The position numbers were made by a program, and so were the translations under genes. The notes beneath the pieces were generated by a model. The model did no database searches. It was given only the letters and a program-made list of their open reading frames with translations, and had not been told where the DNA came from. From assembly GCF_003589595.1 (NCBI RefSeq), contig NW_020653200.1, forward strand, positions 859,626 to 923,625: a DNA stretch of 64,000 bases, written 5' to 3'. Positions within the stretch are counted from its first letter, which is position 1, and every line of letters begins with the position of its first letter. Shown here one piece after another: positions 36,605-48,369 of this stretch. This DNA comes from Hyposmocoma kahamanoa (taxonomy: Eukaryota; Arthropoda; Insecta; Lepidoptera; Cosmopterigidae).

Positions 36605-36780
36605 TAAATCACCAAGATCTGAGGGCATGCCTCCCAAGCGACATGTGCCTGTAAGTTCACCAGTCCCTTAAACCCTTCAAAACCGAAACGCAGTTTTCAC
36701 ATTACTACTTGGCAGCCGAAACAGGTAATTTGGCAGTACTTCCCTGGACGAACTCTTTACAAGGATCTCTATTGCTGCTA
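36605..36780 (+). repeat. CAAGTGACGGG repeat, 3' half
   Basis: Keeps GATCTGAGGGCATGC, GTGCCTGTAAGTTCACCAG, AACCGAAACGCAG, ACTACTTGGCAGCCGAAACA and CTTTACAAGGATCTCTA. The first part is missing. Confidence 0.7.
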
Positions 36781-36784
36781 AACC

Positions 36785-37340
36785 TAACCTATCTTAACAC
36801 ACTGTACATAAATTTCCAGTAATCTTACACCATGTTTATTGACGATAGCAATTAACTTTACCAAAGTTATTAAAAATATTAATCCAGTTTTGTACGAGAA
36901 TATTTGGCCAAATACGTGTAAGGATTTGTTATTGCCTGTGAAATTTAAATCTATCTTATTGGAGAAAATTTTTATTTAAATCTTTTTGCTTTTAAAACTT
37001 ATATCACACATCACTTCGTTTGCTTGATTCATTGAACTAAGTCGTGACCAAATCAAAGTACCTACTCGTAATAATACGTTAATAAATAATTTAGAACAGG
37101 TTAGACGTGAGAAATTTAATTGGATTAATTGGTCATGCTATGCAACGGTCTCTATGCCGCAACATGGCGGCTGGAATTTGAGCCAGAAGATCCCAGGTTC
37201 GAATTCTGACAGTGAACCCAAATTTTTCTCTATATCAAGCGATTTTTATAAAAAAAAACTTACTGAATTATTATTTCAGGACAGGTGCCTCACTTATTTT
37301 ATTTTATTAATCATCAAGTGTGTTTTTTTATTAAAAAAAA
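36785..37340 (+). repeat. tRNA-Arg-like repeat element, copy 2 (most decayed)
   Basis: TTATTAAAAATATTAATCCAG, TACGAGAATA and ATTGAACTAAGTCGTGACCA with AATAATACGTTA match the copy at 38858-39390. The tRNA-like part (37147-37219) has lost its D arm but keeps a perfect B box, GGTTCGAATTC. Confidence 0.65.
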
Positions 37341-37687
37341 AAACTTACTGACGTGTAATTTATTTCAATAAAGATGAACTCTTTATTTTGGCCTGCAAAC
37401 TTGTACACACTAATAACTCTTGTCGTCATATTTATAGCATTACTATAATGCTGAATATTTTTTAAATGGCAGGTTATTGTGTGGCAATTACAGTAAATGG
37501 TAGTGAAAGTACTATGAATGCGTGAACATTTCATGTAAGCCCGAACAATTAGTGGAGGATTGCTCTATAAAAAATTGAGGTTCTTGAAGAATACAGTAAT
37601 GTACTATACAAAAATAAACATACACTTGTGGTGCCAATATAGTGCTTATGTAGAATATAATAATATATACCTATTGAAAATGGAATG

Positions 37688-37745
37688 CGACAGGCGTGTC
37701 GCTTACCATCAGGCGCTCGTCTCATCAGTTGATATCATAAAAAAA
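37688..37745 (-). repeat. CAAGTGACGGG repeat, 5' end fragment
   Basis: ACAGGCGTGTCGCTTACCAT, CAGGCGCTCGTC and TTGATATCATAAAAAA are the first part of the repeat in reverse. Confidence 0.65.
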
Positions 37746-37898
37746 GGCCTTGCCGTGTACTCCCGACCTTTTATTGTATGATTACAATTTGATATTGAAA
37801 AAGTGAACTCGGTTTGAAATTTCGCGCCAATTACTACACCTCCCCAAGTTTCGACAAAAATACATAACATAATATACGAGTATCTACATGTAATATCT

Positions 37899-38215
37899 GA
37901 CATGCGCATTAAAGCTTCGACCACGTGCATAGTCTAGAGAGCGGGATGCTGTGTATTGATTTTTTATGCAAATACAAGGGGCGAGTCATGGCTGTTGACT
38001 GACATTAAGATTTAAACGATATTTGCTGATTGGATTATATACATAATTTCTTACTCGTGTTACATTAATTCAGTAAATATTATTATAGTATTGAAATTGA
38101 AAGAATCACTATTATCTCCGTACTTTTCGCACTTGCATATGGATGTAACATCTCTCGTGTAGTCTTTAGCAAGTTCTGCTTGCCTGGTACTTTAGCCGGT
38201 CTGCACCACGTGGTC
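37899..38215 (+). repeat. Family III module
   Basis: GACATGCGCATTAAAGC at 37899, GACCACGTG at 37919-37927, then CTTTTCGCACTTGC, AGCAAGTTCTGCTTGCCTGG, TACTTTAGCCGGTCTGCAC and CACGTGGTC at 38207-38215. GACCACGTG and CACGTGGTC are exact inverted repeats. CGCGCCAATTAC (37822) lies upstream, as in the copies at 41 and 49 kb. Confidence 0.75.
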
Positions 38216-38481
38216 CGTGTTTTCAATACGTTCAATTTGAGTTGAATGTACGATGAACGATTGAGTCGCCTGTTTCGTTCACTTTTATGAGTGATTCCGA
38301 GCCTGTGCAGGCTTCTTGCATGACTACTGTATATACAAACCTTTAGATTTGTTCAAAACCGTCAATCGGTTCCACAAACTAAGCAAAAATATTTATTTAC
38401 ACATAATGAATAATGTATGACACATCGAAAATTAACATTGAAAACTAATGGTTAAATTGCTGACTTATGAAATAATTTAGT

Positions 38482-38815
38482 TATATTATTTGGCTTGTAG
38501 TACGTAGTAGACTCGTGTGGAGTGCTGGAATGAGGAATGAGTACATCAGGGGAAGTTTGTAAGTGGCGTCATTGGCGCAAAAAATGAGGAATAAATAATA
38601 GGTTAGCGTGGTATGGACATGCTGAGGGAAGGATGTCATGTGACGAGAGGGTATGAATGTGGAGGGATATAAGGGGAGAGGAAGCCCAAAGAAAAGACGG
38701 ATGGATCGTGTGAAAGATGACACGGATAAGGAAGGTGTGAGTGCTGATAGGGGAAAGAGGAAGAAAAATACATGTTGTGCCAATCCCACTTAGCGTGGGA
38801 TAAGTTCTGTTATTT
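38482..38815 (+). pseudogene. RTE-type LINE, C-terminal remnant (second lineage)
   Basis: MRNEYIRGSL (38530) is followed by RLAWYGHAEGRMSCDERV, RGRGSPKKR-like RMDRVKDDTD, and ADRGKRKKNTCCANPT, the standard end of this lineage (MRxxYIRGSLxVxPVxEKMRxNRLxWYGHVxRR...GRGRPKKRWxDxVKxD...DRxxWKxxTxxADP). The pieces lie in different frames with stops between them, including TAA directly after GSL. It ends at GGGATAAG, the usual start of the 3' UTR. The element is 5'-truncated and inactive. Confidence 0.88.
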
Positions 38816-38854
38816 TGTTTACGATACTGAAAATAGCATTGAAGTTTTGTAGTC

Positions 38855-39390
38855 AGCTACCTAACGCACTGTGTATAAGAATCCAGTAGTATCATGTTTA
38901 TTGAAAATTGAAATTAACTTTACCATTATTTATATTAAGTTATTAAAAATATTAATCCGGCTTTTTACGAGAATACTGGGTCAAATATGTGTAAGAATAA
39001 TGTTGGATAATCCAATTTCCGATGAAAGGTTCATTTTTATTGGAAGGAAATTTATATTTGTTTGCTTTTGTTTTGACATACTTTGGTTGTTCGATTCACT
39101 GAATTAACTCGTGACCACATCGAAGTAATAATACGTTAGTGAATCCCATAAAATAGATTTAGACTGGAGGAATATAACCCTTTAATTTGTTATACTATGC
39201 AGGAGGCCCTTTGGCGCAATGGATAACGCGTCTGACACTTGGTGGTCAGGAGAACCCAGGTTCGAATCCTGGCAGAGACCTCATTTTTGTTTATTTTATT
39301 TTGTGTTTTTATACAGAATCTATTGAATTATAATTTATATAAAATAAATATTTTCTGTTTTTCGCTTTATGATTATAAAACTTTACGAGA
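38855..39390 (+). repeat. tRNA-Arg-like repeat element, copy 3
   Basis: Homologous to 34560-35000 and 36785-37340, spaced about 2 kb from the nearest copy. The tRNA-like part 39205-39280 begins GGCCCTTTGGCGCAATGGAT and ends with a perfect T arm (CCAGGTTCGAATCCTGG). The anticodon region can form CTGAC/GTCAG with an eight-base loop, not a standard one. It is probably a pol III-derived repeat, not a tRNA gene. Confidence 0.7.
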
Positions 39391-40528
39391 CGTGTTGTTT
39401 GTGCGGACATCAAAAATATAATTATTTTAACTGTTAAAATAATAAGAAATGGAATTTTACCGCTCTTTTTTGTCGAGCATCACCATAATTATCTAAAAAT
39501 ATGGAATATATCCCTTGATGCTTAACGAAAAAATTTAGTTATGTTATTTCGCCTCTCGAACTATTTGTAGATAGTTCATGTTATCAAGTTTAAATGATAT
39601 TTTCTCGATACACAAATAATGCGAGGTACCTCTATAGGAATACGCCTGGGATACTATAGGCGTACTTGGACGCTGTTAATAATTTATTTCAACCCCAATT
39701 TTAACACAAAATGTTACGATTTGAATATCTAAGTATGAATGTAGGTTCTATATAAGAAGATGTAATTAACTTCACTCATTCTGTCTAAAAATACCAAAGA
39801 TGATATTATGTGCTAGATAACTACAACAATTACCTGGTCTCAAACTAGGTAATTCCCTGTACTATGAGTGCGTGAGCAGCGAAGTCCACTCCGGGTCACA
39901 ACCCAGAACACCCAGATTAGAACCAATTTAGAAAAAATATTTATCTAATTTTTCCTATCGGTACCTCCGAATTCGGCGCCCATGATGCAAACCGTTGTAC
40001 TACCTAAGTCGTCAATATGCCAATAGAACACGTTTACATTAGAGCCGATCAATTTTTATTATCTGCTGTTCTAAATGAATTAATTACATGTAAAAATTAA
40101 TTTGTTTTGTACGCGGTGTATGCATATCTTTGTAATTTGAATATACGCCGCTGTCTTTAAGAGTCTACATAACCTCAAATGGCCTTGGTTAATTTGTTTG
40201 AAAGTGTTGAATACTATACTATACGGTGTAAATTTTGACTTTAAAAAAAAAATACAAACTTACCTCGAAATTTTACAAGGTAACTGCTGTATTCAATAGG
40301 GACTTTACATATACCAATGATTTTTTTATATCAACTGAACTAAGTCGAACACGTGTATTATACGATATACATTTTTCAAATAGCTTTAATTTCGTTTGTA
40401 AATAAATTAATTCTAAAATAAAGCCAGTGCCCTGCCCCTTGACTCAAGCAAAATGAACCGTATTAGTATGGAAAAAAAATTAATTCCATCCGAGGTAGTA
40501 TGGAGTCTTAATATCTAGCACATAATAC
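39391..40528. other. No recognised feature
   Basis: AT-rich DNA; no gene or named repeat is recognised. Confidence 0.45.
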
Positions 40529-40906
40529 GCTTAGAATAATAACGCATAGAAACCTAGTCCGCACACGCTAAGTGAGGCAAATTGCAGCGCGCCCAATGGG
40601 CCTACACGTGCGGGCGGGCCTTCAGTGCTCAAGGTCAACTTGCACTGCGAACAGCTCAAGAATTTTAGCTAAAAATGACGAAACGTGCGGTAAATTAGTG
40701 TAAAAATACGTCAGACAAACATAAATAGATACTAACATCACATTCCACAAGGAAGTAACGCGTTTCAACTTGTATTTTTATATAAATATTCACTAAAACC
40801 GAAAATTAACGAACTACTAAAACTAGCCTACATGAATTTGATTTTTCCTCACTTGTGACAGTTCGTTTGATATGAAACTATCATTCTATGCGTTATTATT
40901 CTAAGG
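40529..40906. mobile_element. MITE-like element with 22-bp terminal inverted repeats
   Basis: CTTAGAATAATAACGCATAG plus AA at 40530-40551 is exactly complementary to 40884-40905. Outside the repeats, one base on each side separates them from the direct repeat TAATAC (40523-40528 and 40907-40912), a likely target duplication. The inside, about 330 bp, has a GC-rich, CpG-rich block (40560-40640) and no open frame. Size, ends and duplication fit a nonautonomous DNA transposon; the superfamily is not decided. Confidence 0.85.
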
Positions 40907-40999
40907 TAATACCTATGTTTTACTAAAATAAGCTCATAATTCAACCGCAGTTTTTATTCAAGTATATGTTATTACTATAGGTTAAAATATTATTTTGAA

Positions 41000-41215
41000 T
41001 TTTGCGCCACTTGAAAATGGTTACTTCCATCGGAAGGTATTATGTTCTCATAGACGCTATTCGACATGTGTAATGAAGGCTAGACCACGTAGTCAAGACT
41101 AAAAGACTTGTAACAAGTTCTATCCTTTTCGCACGTGCTGGATTTTTCATTTGTCTTTAAGATGTTTTGCTTGCCTGGTACCTCAACCATTGTGCACCAC
41201 GTGGATCGTGTTAGC
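41000..41215 (+). repeat. Family III module, short form
   Basis: TTTTGCGCCACTTG, GACATGTGTAATGAAGGC (41063), GACCACGTAG (41083), CCTTTTCGCACGTGC, TTGCTTGCCTGGTACCTCAA and CACGTGG (41198-41204). About 145 bases from GACATG to CACGTGG, against about 317 in the 37.9 kb copy. Confidence 0.7.
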
Positions 41216-41219
41216 CAGC

Positions 41220-43685
41220 AATGGATAAATAAATAATAATAACCTCGGAATTTAAGCAGTGTTGAAAAAAACTCAATGCATTTTTTTTCTCGGCCCTAAA
41301 AATATTTTTTGTTATTTACTGCCTGAGGACATGTTATGTTAGTGAATATTGACGACTTCAGCATCTCGTTACAAAATGTAGTTTAACAAATAAATTGTTT
41401 TTTGGTTTTCATGGGTTTGCGTTTTTCCACTATTTCTGCATTCTCACCTTTAGAAGATGTCTTTGAACTTCGTTCTTGTAAGTGTGCGGTTCGGGAAATG
41501 AAACGAAATGCAGAATATGCAGAGATTTCTATTCTTTAGGTGTAAGCGTAATCAAATGCAATACTTTGTGCAAATTGATGAAACAACTGGCGTAAAATCC
41601 CTCGCCGCATTTGGCTGACCAGTGAAGAGTAAGTGAACGCTCAGCTCCTTTTGATGCTGACTGTACATAATATTTTGTGTATTTGAGTAGTTAGAAACAA
41701 ACAATACCTTATTTATTTTTAAAATAATTTTAAAATTAATATTTATTGTGCGTATTCATTATTGGTTTTCTATTTGATTAACAAGTAATTTAAAAAGATT
41801 ACATAAGTACACCGACTTCATTACAGAACTCGTTCGTTACTTGCTTTATTTTTATATGTTATTAACCGAAACTTTCTAAATTTCACAAAAAAAAAGGAAC
41901 TATTTCTCCAATCAACGTAATACGGAAATACAAGAAATAATCTTCGCTCACAAAGTCCAGTTTCATATAAAGTCCATTGTTCCATATCTAGCACCACGTG
42001 GGTTTACTTTTTTGAACAAACTTCTCTTGAATATCACTTCCGAACGCACTATGCGCTCCTAGTAATTCGCTTTCGTAATATTGATCCGAGCGGGGATTGT
42101 CTTCGGCTTTTGGAATGGGTAGAGGAGGAGGATGTTAATTCAATCACAGGAGTGATGCATCAATAAATTAGCCCATTAAATTGGCCGCAACCGGTACTAC
42201 ATTTTTTTATAATTAATGAGTAATCTGGTGCCATTAATTAGTACTGTTACCAGTACCAGACGGCGGTATAGGCATTTTTTATTTTAGGAATTTATTTTCA
42301 TAGAAGTCAGGAGAGTAGTTGCTCCGTGTTCTATTACTGCTCTGAAGATGCTCCGTGCGTATAATCTCGGTATCAAATTACGTAAACCGCCGCTCGCACT
42401 ATATCCGTAGAATGACTATCACCAACTGTGACTTAAAGGAGTTCTGCACTGGAAAGATCGGCTACTGGAATCGTGTGTTTCAACTACTATAGCAGCAAGC
42501 TTTCGAACTTTGGATGTGCTAATCAAACTTGTGAATGAAGTTAACACAATGCCAGCATCACTGCCACTGAGAGTTCGGGTACAAATACGATGCATATAAT
42601 ATAGATGGCAAGTGGGGTGAGGGTGAAACCTAGGTTACCTAGGCGACGGCACACATGCATAAATCAACCCAAGGGGGTCTTCCTTGCATCCAATCACGTC
42701 GTAGCTACGTCAGTGAGAGGGATGCTATGATGCTGGACAGCTGGATCGAAAAGTACACTACACGGATTTTCTAGGTTACTGCTCCAATAAATACTCCTCA
42801 TAAACTCTGTTTGCCTGGTAAATCTTTGCAAAATTTTCGTACCATTCCAGAAACGGCTTTACTTTGACACCAATCGTTTTTGTGGAGCAATGTGAAATTG
42901 AACCTATTGATTATGGGGATGTATTACAGCAGCCGTTGAACTAAAATCAACTTTAATTTATCTCTCATGTATGTTGGTCTCATGTCTCAGTATGTTGGTA
43001 ATTTTTAATATAAAATACAACACAGCTCACCTGATATTAAGCGACAGCGTGGCCAACGATTTTGTGCGTTTAGACTTAGACAGTGTATTCCGTTCCGTTA
43101 TCGTATCAGAAAGGGTGGCAAAATGGTTCATGCAATTGGGCGGTAGGTCAATGACATAAGGGTCTGAACTTTCTAGTGAAAACGTTGAGGGTTGAACTAG
43201 ATTGTAAAGTTTCTGCGCACACCCTTGGTAATGTAAAAAAAAATTATAAATAAATTAATTATGCAAAGTAATTAAATGCACATAACATGTCTTTCGTTAA
43301 TGAATGTTTAATTCTTTTTCAAAATTGTCTCCAAAAATGTTTAATACTATTCCTATTTTCACGATCTGAGCCAAACATACGAATTAACCTTTATGTAATT
43401 CATTCAATTGCAATGAAAACGTGTAGCTAATTTAACACACGTGACACCGGACAAACTTAATGAAGTCAGGAGTAAGTGGTGATAAACAATTAAACATTTC
43501 TGGGGTGCTGTTTTGTATTAAACTTTTACCTAAACTCTTACAAAAAAAAGAAAAATATATATAGATATCACGATAACACGAAGTAATTAAATATTATATA
43601 AATAGTACTGATTGCATTTATAGCTTTAAAAGATGTTCTGATATTACCCAATAACAGTGGATATCAATCATTTATATATGGTCTG
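41220..43685. other. Mostly unrecognised
   Basis: Isolated CACCACGTGGG at 41991. GC-richer unique stretches at 42040-42130 and 42290-42800, the latter with GTTACCTAGGCGAC at 42634. Short frames here show no recognisable protein. Confidence 0.35.
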
Positions 43686-43689
43686 TGGT

Positions 43690-43870
43690 CTCTATAGTAG
43701 AGAACTGCCACTAGTTCTGTGCCCTTTACACTCGTTGCATTTTGCACTTGCCGTTTCTGCAAGAGCTTCCAGAAGAGTTTTGCTTGCCTGGTATTAACCG
43801 GTCTGCACTTATCAATTTGAATGAAATGTACGAAGAACGGCTTTTAACGTTCAATTTATAGATATCGGCG
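43690..43870 (+). repeat. Family III module, right half
   Basis: CCCTTTACACTCGTTGC, TTTTGCTTGCCTGGTATTAA and CCGGTCTGCAC match the right end of the 37.9 kb module; CACGTGG is replaced by CTTATCAATT. The following TGAATGAAATGTACGAAGAA matches the flank of the 38.2 kb copy. Confidence 0.6.
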
Positions 43871-44346
43871 CGTATAGTTAGTTTGGTTGATTGTAAGTAA
43901 GTGAAACTTTCGATGTACTCGTATTTCACGTCGAAATTTGACGTGTATTTCCCGTAAAGATCATGACCGTGTATGTTCATGACTTTTGTCACACGAGCAG
44001 AATAAATAAGTACTTGCAGTTTATATTTCTGATAACTGCTTATTTCAGTACATTCTTTGCAAGTGATGGTGCAAAGTTTTGTTGATAATATTTGAAGAGT
44101 GTTGTTCTCTCACACCCTCACTCACTCTGCACTCTGCCGAGGGAGTCTACTTTCATTTGTTTTATTTAGCCTTACTCTAATGTTTTTTGAATAATAAAGC
44201 CTCATTAAATACCGCACTGTCGTCGTCACATCGAGATAGAATGTTAAGCCTGAACTCCAAGTTACGTTCATGTGTACACTTTTTAATATTTTCAGGAGCG
44301 CCTGCTGCGAGAAAAATATCGTTTTGTCTTGGATGTGAGCAGGACA

Positions 44347-44885
44347 GGTTGCACTAGTGCAATAGTGTGCATTTCGAGCCCAACCCCTTTTTGCTCCCGC
44401 AAATAAATTCCTCCCGGAATACAGATGAGTGAAGAGGAGGCTGCTATCTGTAGGCTTATCTAGACTAAACTGACCCGCCCTCCACTGGTGGTAGGGGGTA
44501 GGAAAGTCTAGTCTAGGCGAGTGGTTCAGCTCTCTGTTGTTTATGCGATCCTGGTAGTTCATTTCGTAACGAACTATCCATTGTGCTCCGGGACTAGTTC
44601 AGCCGGGGGAGGGAAGTACAAAAATCGTGATATGCATCTGGAGTACAATCTCATAAACTTTGTTAACAATCTGAATGAATTTAAATTCTTTTGATATTAA
44701 AATTAGTTATTCGAATATATTTTTTGGATGTCGTAAGTTTTCAACAATGATTAAACTAAATGATGAAATGATTTGTTCACCATGTTGTGGTTCCGGTTCC
44801 CAATAAAAACCAAGTATTTACGTGTAGGCTATATATATGGGTGTCGGTCAAATTTTTTCGGTTGCACTAGTGCAATAGTGTGCAT
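44347..44885. repeat. 26-bp direct repeat pair, 513 bp apart
   Basis: Positions 44347-44372 and 44860-44885 are identical over 26 bases. The core TGCACTAGTGCA is a 12-bp palindrome, followed by ATAGTGTGCAT. Flanking bases differ. The sequence between has a 146-codon minus frame with no recognised motif. Confidence 0.85.
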
Positions 44886-46200
44886 ACACAAGCTGGAAGT
44901 AGATAATTTTAACAGCCCGCTAAAATAATCGGATAGTACCTTGGTACTTGAACAAAATTAATAGATGAGATTTTATGTTATGCAATTTGAGACGTAAAAA
45001 AATATGATATAAACGAGAAATTATATACGACACCCGAACCAGCTATTATTATTTTTTGTACTATTATTATTTGTATTGTGTTTGTTTGTCTATTAGTATT
45101 TAATAAACGAATGGCGTTCTAGGATAGCAGCTCATCTCAAAAACACTCTTATTCATCAGGAAGATGACAACCGCTTCGTTCTGGTATTGTGTATAAATGT
45201 TTTCATAATACGCAATAAAATATTGCTATGCTATGGCCATGAGCCAATTGGAAATCGCCACCTCACGATCGCACGGCAATTATATGTACAAGAACCTTAA
45301 TGAAATCCTTATATTATTATGATTGTTTCCCCCGAAATATTTATTAAGCTTCGTAAACCATCGACTCCCGTTTTCGCTCTCTCTCTTTTTCTTCCATGGT
45401 CAGAAGCGAAAGTATTATGAGATCATAGTCGTCCTTAACTGCTCACCACATCACAAGAGGACGAACAAGTAATAAATTTAACTTGAATAAAATACTTATT
45501 AGATAGACTTATTTAGGCTGGCGTCTGTCTTTTATTATCATCCGATTAAATTAATGTGACCATGTCTTGTAGAGTCTAAGTTGTATATCACGTCTCATGC
45601 GCAGGACGCTACGCCAATTTGGAGTGCTGTTCCGTTCATATGATAATTTCCATACTATTCCATGTAAATAATTGTTTACAAACTGGTAGTGTTTTTAAGC
45701 TTGTCTTTTAACAACTTTCTTGGAATATGTTATGACTTTGATTTATTGTTAGTTTGAAATAAGTAGGCATTTATGCCCTACATCATACATTCATTAATCC
45801 AGTAGGCCAAAAATCGTAGCTTAAAAAGTTCGATATGTTACTACGTGTAACCTCCATTCGAAAAGAATTGAAACTCCTTTCTTCGTGTTGTTTCAGCAAT
45901 TCTACTGAGATAGCGGTCTCGCCCTTACCGATAATATATTGCTTTATAGCATCTACAGTGCATTATTTTTGTATGCGGGATATATAGATCGAAGGCGTTT
46001 CTTTTACAACTAGTGGCGCATTCATTGAATTCTATGTCACTCTCATATTTCTCTTGTTTCCCGTCTTCTTAGCTGCTGTAATGAACCCATCGTCATTTTG
46101 AGTAATCACAGAATCAGGCCGCGTGCTAGACGCATTCTGTCGTCGAGAGTTAACGACAATGGCTACTGAACTTAAATGCAGTCTGTGTTAACGAAGGCGA
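44886..46200. other. No recognised feature
   Basis: No gene, fold or known repeat is recognised. Confidence 0.45.
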
Positions 46201-46380
46201 AACAGCTATCCTGTCCAGTGCATGCGCACTTTATGCGCCACCGCAGCGCAGTGAGCGCTCTGCGTGGGGGCGCTCTGTGGGGGCGCATCGGCCCCGATCG
46301 TACGTTTTCGACACACTCATTGTTTCCTCCACCGCTGCCGCTACGGAACCGGTTGTGCGATCCCTCGTCCGCTGGTTTAC
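46201..46380. other. GC-rich block
   Basis: GC content far above the surroundings, with many CpG and GCGC sites and a short tandem element (TGGGGGCGC twice near 46265-46285). It could be a CpG-island-like promoter or part of a transposon. Frames across it are composition artefacts. Confidence 0.4.
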
Positions 46381-46396
46381 GATCGTTATTCCTTTT

Positions 46397-46741
46397 TCAT
46401 TCCAACTTGTCACGAATATTCGTAAATACTGCTTTAGTGACTGCGTCCATGTGTAATTTTTGAACCTCACATTTTAAAGCAGTCAAGTCCTTTAATGTAC
46501 GGGTTACGTCCACATGGTCGAACGTGAATGGTAGTAGGCGATTGAGATCTTTTGCTACAAATCTTGAATGAGTGGTTGACTCCGTTTCTTTTAGCATTTT
46601 TATACAGTCTTTCATGAGTTTCTTGGTCTTGTCGTCGCCCTTTATTGACACGTAGTGACTTTTACGTGAAAAAAGCGTCAAATAATATCGTCTTTGTCGA
46701 TACTGTTTCGTTGTCATAAAAATTAGAAGCACATATTTTTA
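46397..46741 (-). CDS. Unrecognised open frame, possibly a transposon-derived exon
   Basis: About 114 codons are open on the minus strand, preceded in frame by TAA. The first ATG gives MTTKQYRQRRYYLTLFSRK; later parts are KGDDKTKKLMKDCIKMLKE, FVAKDLNRLLPFTFDHVDVT and LKDLTALKCEVQKLHMDAVT. The mix of charged and hydrophobic residues looks protein-like, with an amphipathic, possibly coiled end, unlike the leucine/tyrosine-rich noise frames nearby. I do not recognise the family. It ends just beside a GC-rich block. It may be a remnant of a mobile-element protein or a stray exon. No splice sites were verified. Confidence 0.35.
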
Positions 46742-46938
46742 CAATACTAAGTTCGTCCAAAACGTCATTTTTATTTTGCACAAATGTAAGAAACTTATTT
46801 ATTATTAAACTCGTCATTATTTATTGTAACAAATACGCAACCGCGCGCCCCAATTCCGAAAAAACTCACTTCACGGTCGTTTGCTCTCGCGCACGTTCCA
46901 ACGAGGACTGTGGTTAACGAATTTGTAACGACCTCGAT

Positions 46939-46985
46939 GGTCCTACTGCAGCAATGAGTCCGAGGTTCGATTCTCGGTAGGACCA
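46939..46985 (+). repeat. tRNA-like minihelix (acceptor plus T arm)
   Basis: GGTCCTA (46939-46945) pairs perfectly with TAGGACC (46978-46984), followed by A. Stacked on it is CCGAG/CTCGG around a GTTCGATT loop, which is a B-box sequence. Only 14 bases replace the D and anticodon arms. This is a collapsed tRNA or SINE head, not a normal tRNA. Confidence 0.65.
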
Positions 46986-47269
46986 ATTCGGGAAATCGAT
47001 TTTGAAATTGGTTCCGGTCTGCATGTTCTGGGAAGTGCCCAGGAGTGAATTCCGTTGCTCTGGTGCTAGTAAATGGCGTGGTTGTCTGATTTATTATTTG
47101 TTTTACAATTACTTATATCGTATAATATTAAACGTCTGTCGTACCCCACACACCTTGTTAAACGATTTTTTTCCAAATTTCTCGCAGTAGTGACAATGTC
47201 TGGTAATATCGTCGCAGATTCGTGAGAGAAACGATCAGTATAGAGATAGCTGCTAGGTTACAAATAGCA

Positions 47270-47410
47270 GCTAATAGTTAAAGATGGCGTACTAAACACG
47301 CGGAGCACATAAATGCGAAGAGCTTTGGTGCTGGAGGCGGGGCTATAAGTTATAATATGATGTCCGTACTTAGTCTAGACGTCGCGACGTGGGTGACCTA
47401 TCGGGAGTGC
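47270..47410 (+). repeat. Family II unit, left part
   Basis: AGTCTAGACGTCGCGACGTG followed by GGTGACCTA matches the left part of family II (GTCTAGACCACGTGGGTGACCTA). GAGCTTTGGTGCTGGAGGCG upstream resembles the 50.4 kb copy. Confidence 0.5.
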
Positions 47411-48059
47411 TGACGTCAGAAACCAACCTGACACAACGAGTAAAATACTTACATTTTGATTTGGCATTTTGTGCAAAATAGAGTAATTAAACTATCATAC
47501 TGACATAAAAAACTAAATAGTTTGGGTGAATTACAATTATCTGCGCAATTAGTATCTAAAGAGTACCGTTTGCAATAACCGATTCACGCTTTTTCATATC
47601 TACTTATAGTATATATATGTTGTGATGTTTTATTCGAACAGCATCGTTCAATTTGTGCATAATTGAAAGATCCATTCATATATCATGCCAAACTTTGTCT
47701 TCTCTCAGTCAGTGGATACACATTTGTATTAAAAGCTTTATTGGTATAGTGGTAGAGTTTACTGATCAATTTGCGTTATGATTTTCCAACTTTTTACTTA
47801 TAGCCTTGCATGACAACGCAACCTGTAGTCATGAGCTGCTATCCTGGTAATTTCGTTGCTATGGAAACTCGGTGCAGTAAAATGGCAAAAGGTTATCCCC
47901 CAGTGTAGATAAAATAGTAAAATTGAATACCCTTTCGATGCAGATAAACACTCTCGTTAAGAGATGCTGACATGGCGATTTCATCTTCATGGAAGCGCCT
48001 GCATTTTGCAGTTGCATCTTGAGTGGTCAATAACTAAAAAATATTCCGCGAATATTTCG

Positions 48060-48115
48060 AGAGGCCTATGTTCAGCAGTGGACTGCGATAGGCTGATGAT
48101 GGTGGTGATGATAAT
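48060..48115 (+). repeat. RTE LINE 3' tail
   Basis: GGCCTATGTTCAGCAGTGGA and GATAGGCTGATGATGGTGGT are the same 3' end as at 6480-6530. No coding part is visible upstream. Confidence 0.7.
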
Positions 48116-48369
48116 GCATCCGCGAGCACAGCCTGTCCTTTTCACTCTTTTTGCAAATGCTTGCTTATTTTTCGTCATTAACAAAGAATAGTGGGAAAAA
48201 CAAAAAAAATGTTGTTTTGGATTAAATTGTCGTTTTTAATACATTATTTCTTATATAAATGGAGTAGAATTAGTGTATCAAATAATAGTTTTTCTTGTTG
48301 TTTAAATAAATATTAAAATAAATCCATGAATATATCACTGTTCTTATTTGATCTTCTGATCTGATCTGA

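Noticed and set aside
42290..42560. Possible gene fragment in a GC-richer patch
   Set aside because: No long frame or recognisable motif on either strand and no splice-like borders.
44122..44562. 146-codon minus-strand frame
   Set aside because: No recognisable motif, no start context or splice signals, and it overlaps one of the 26-bp repeats; most likely chance.
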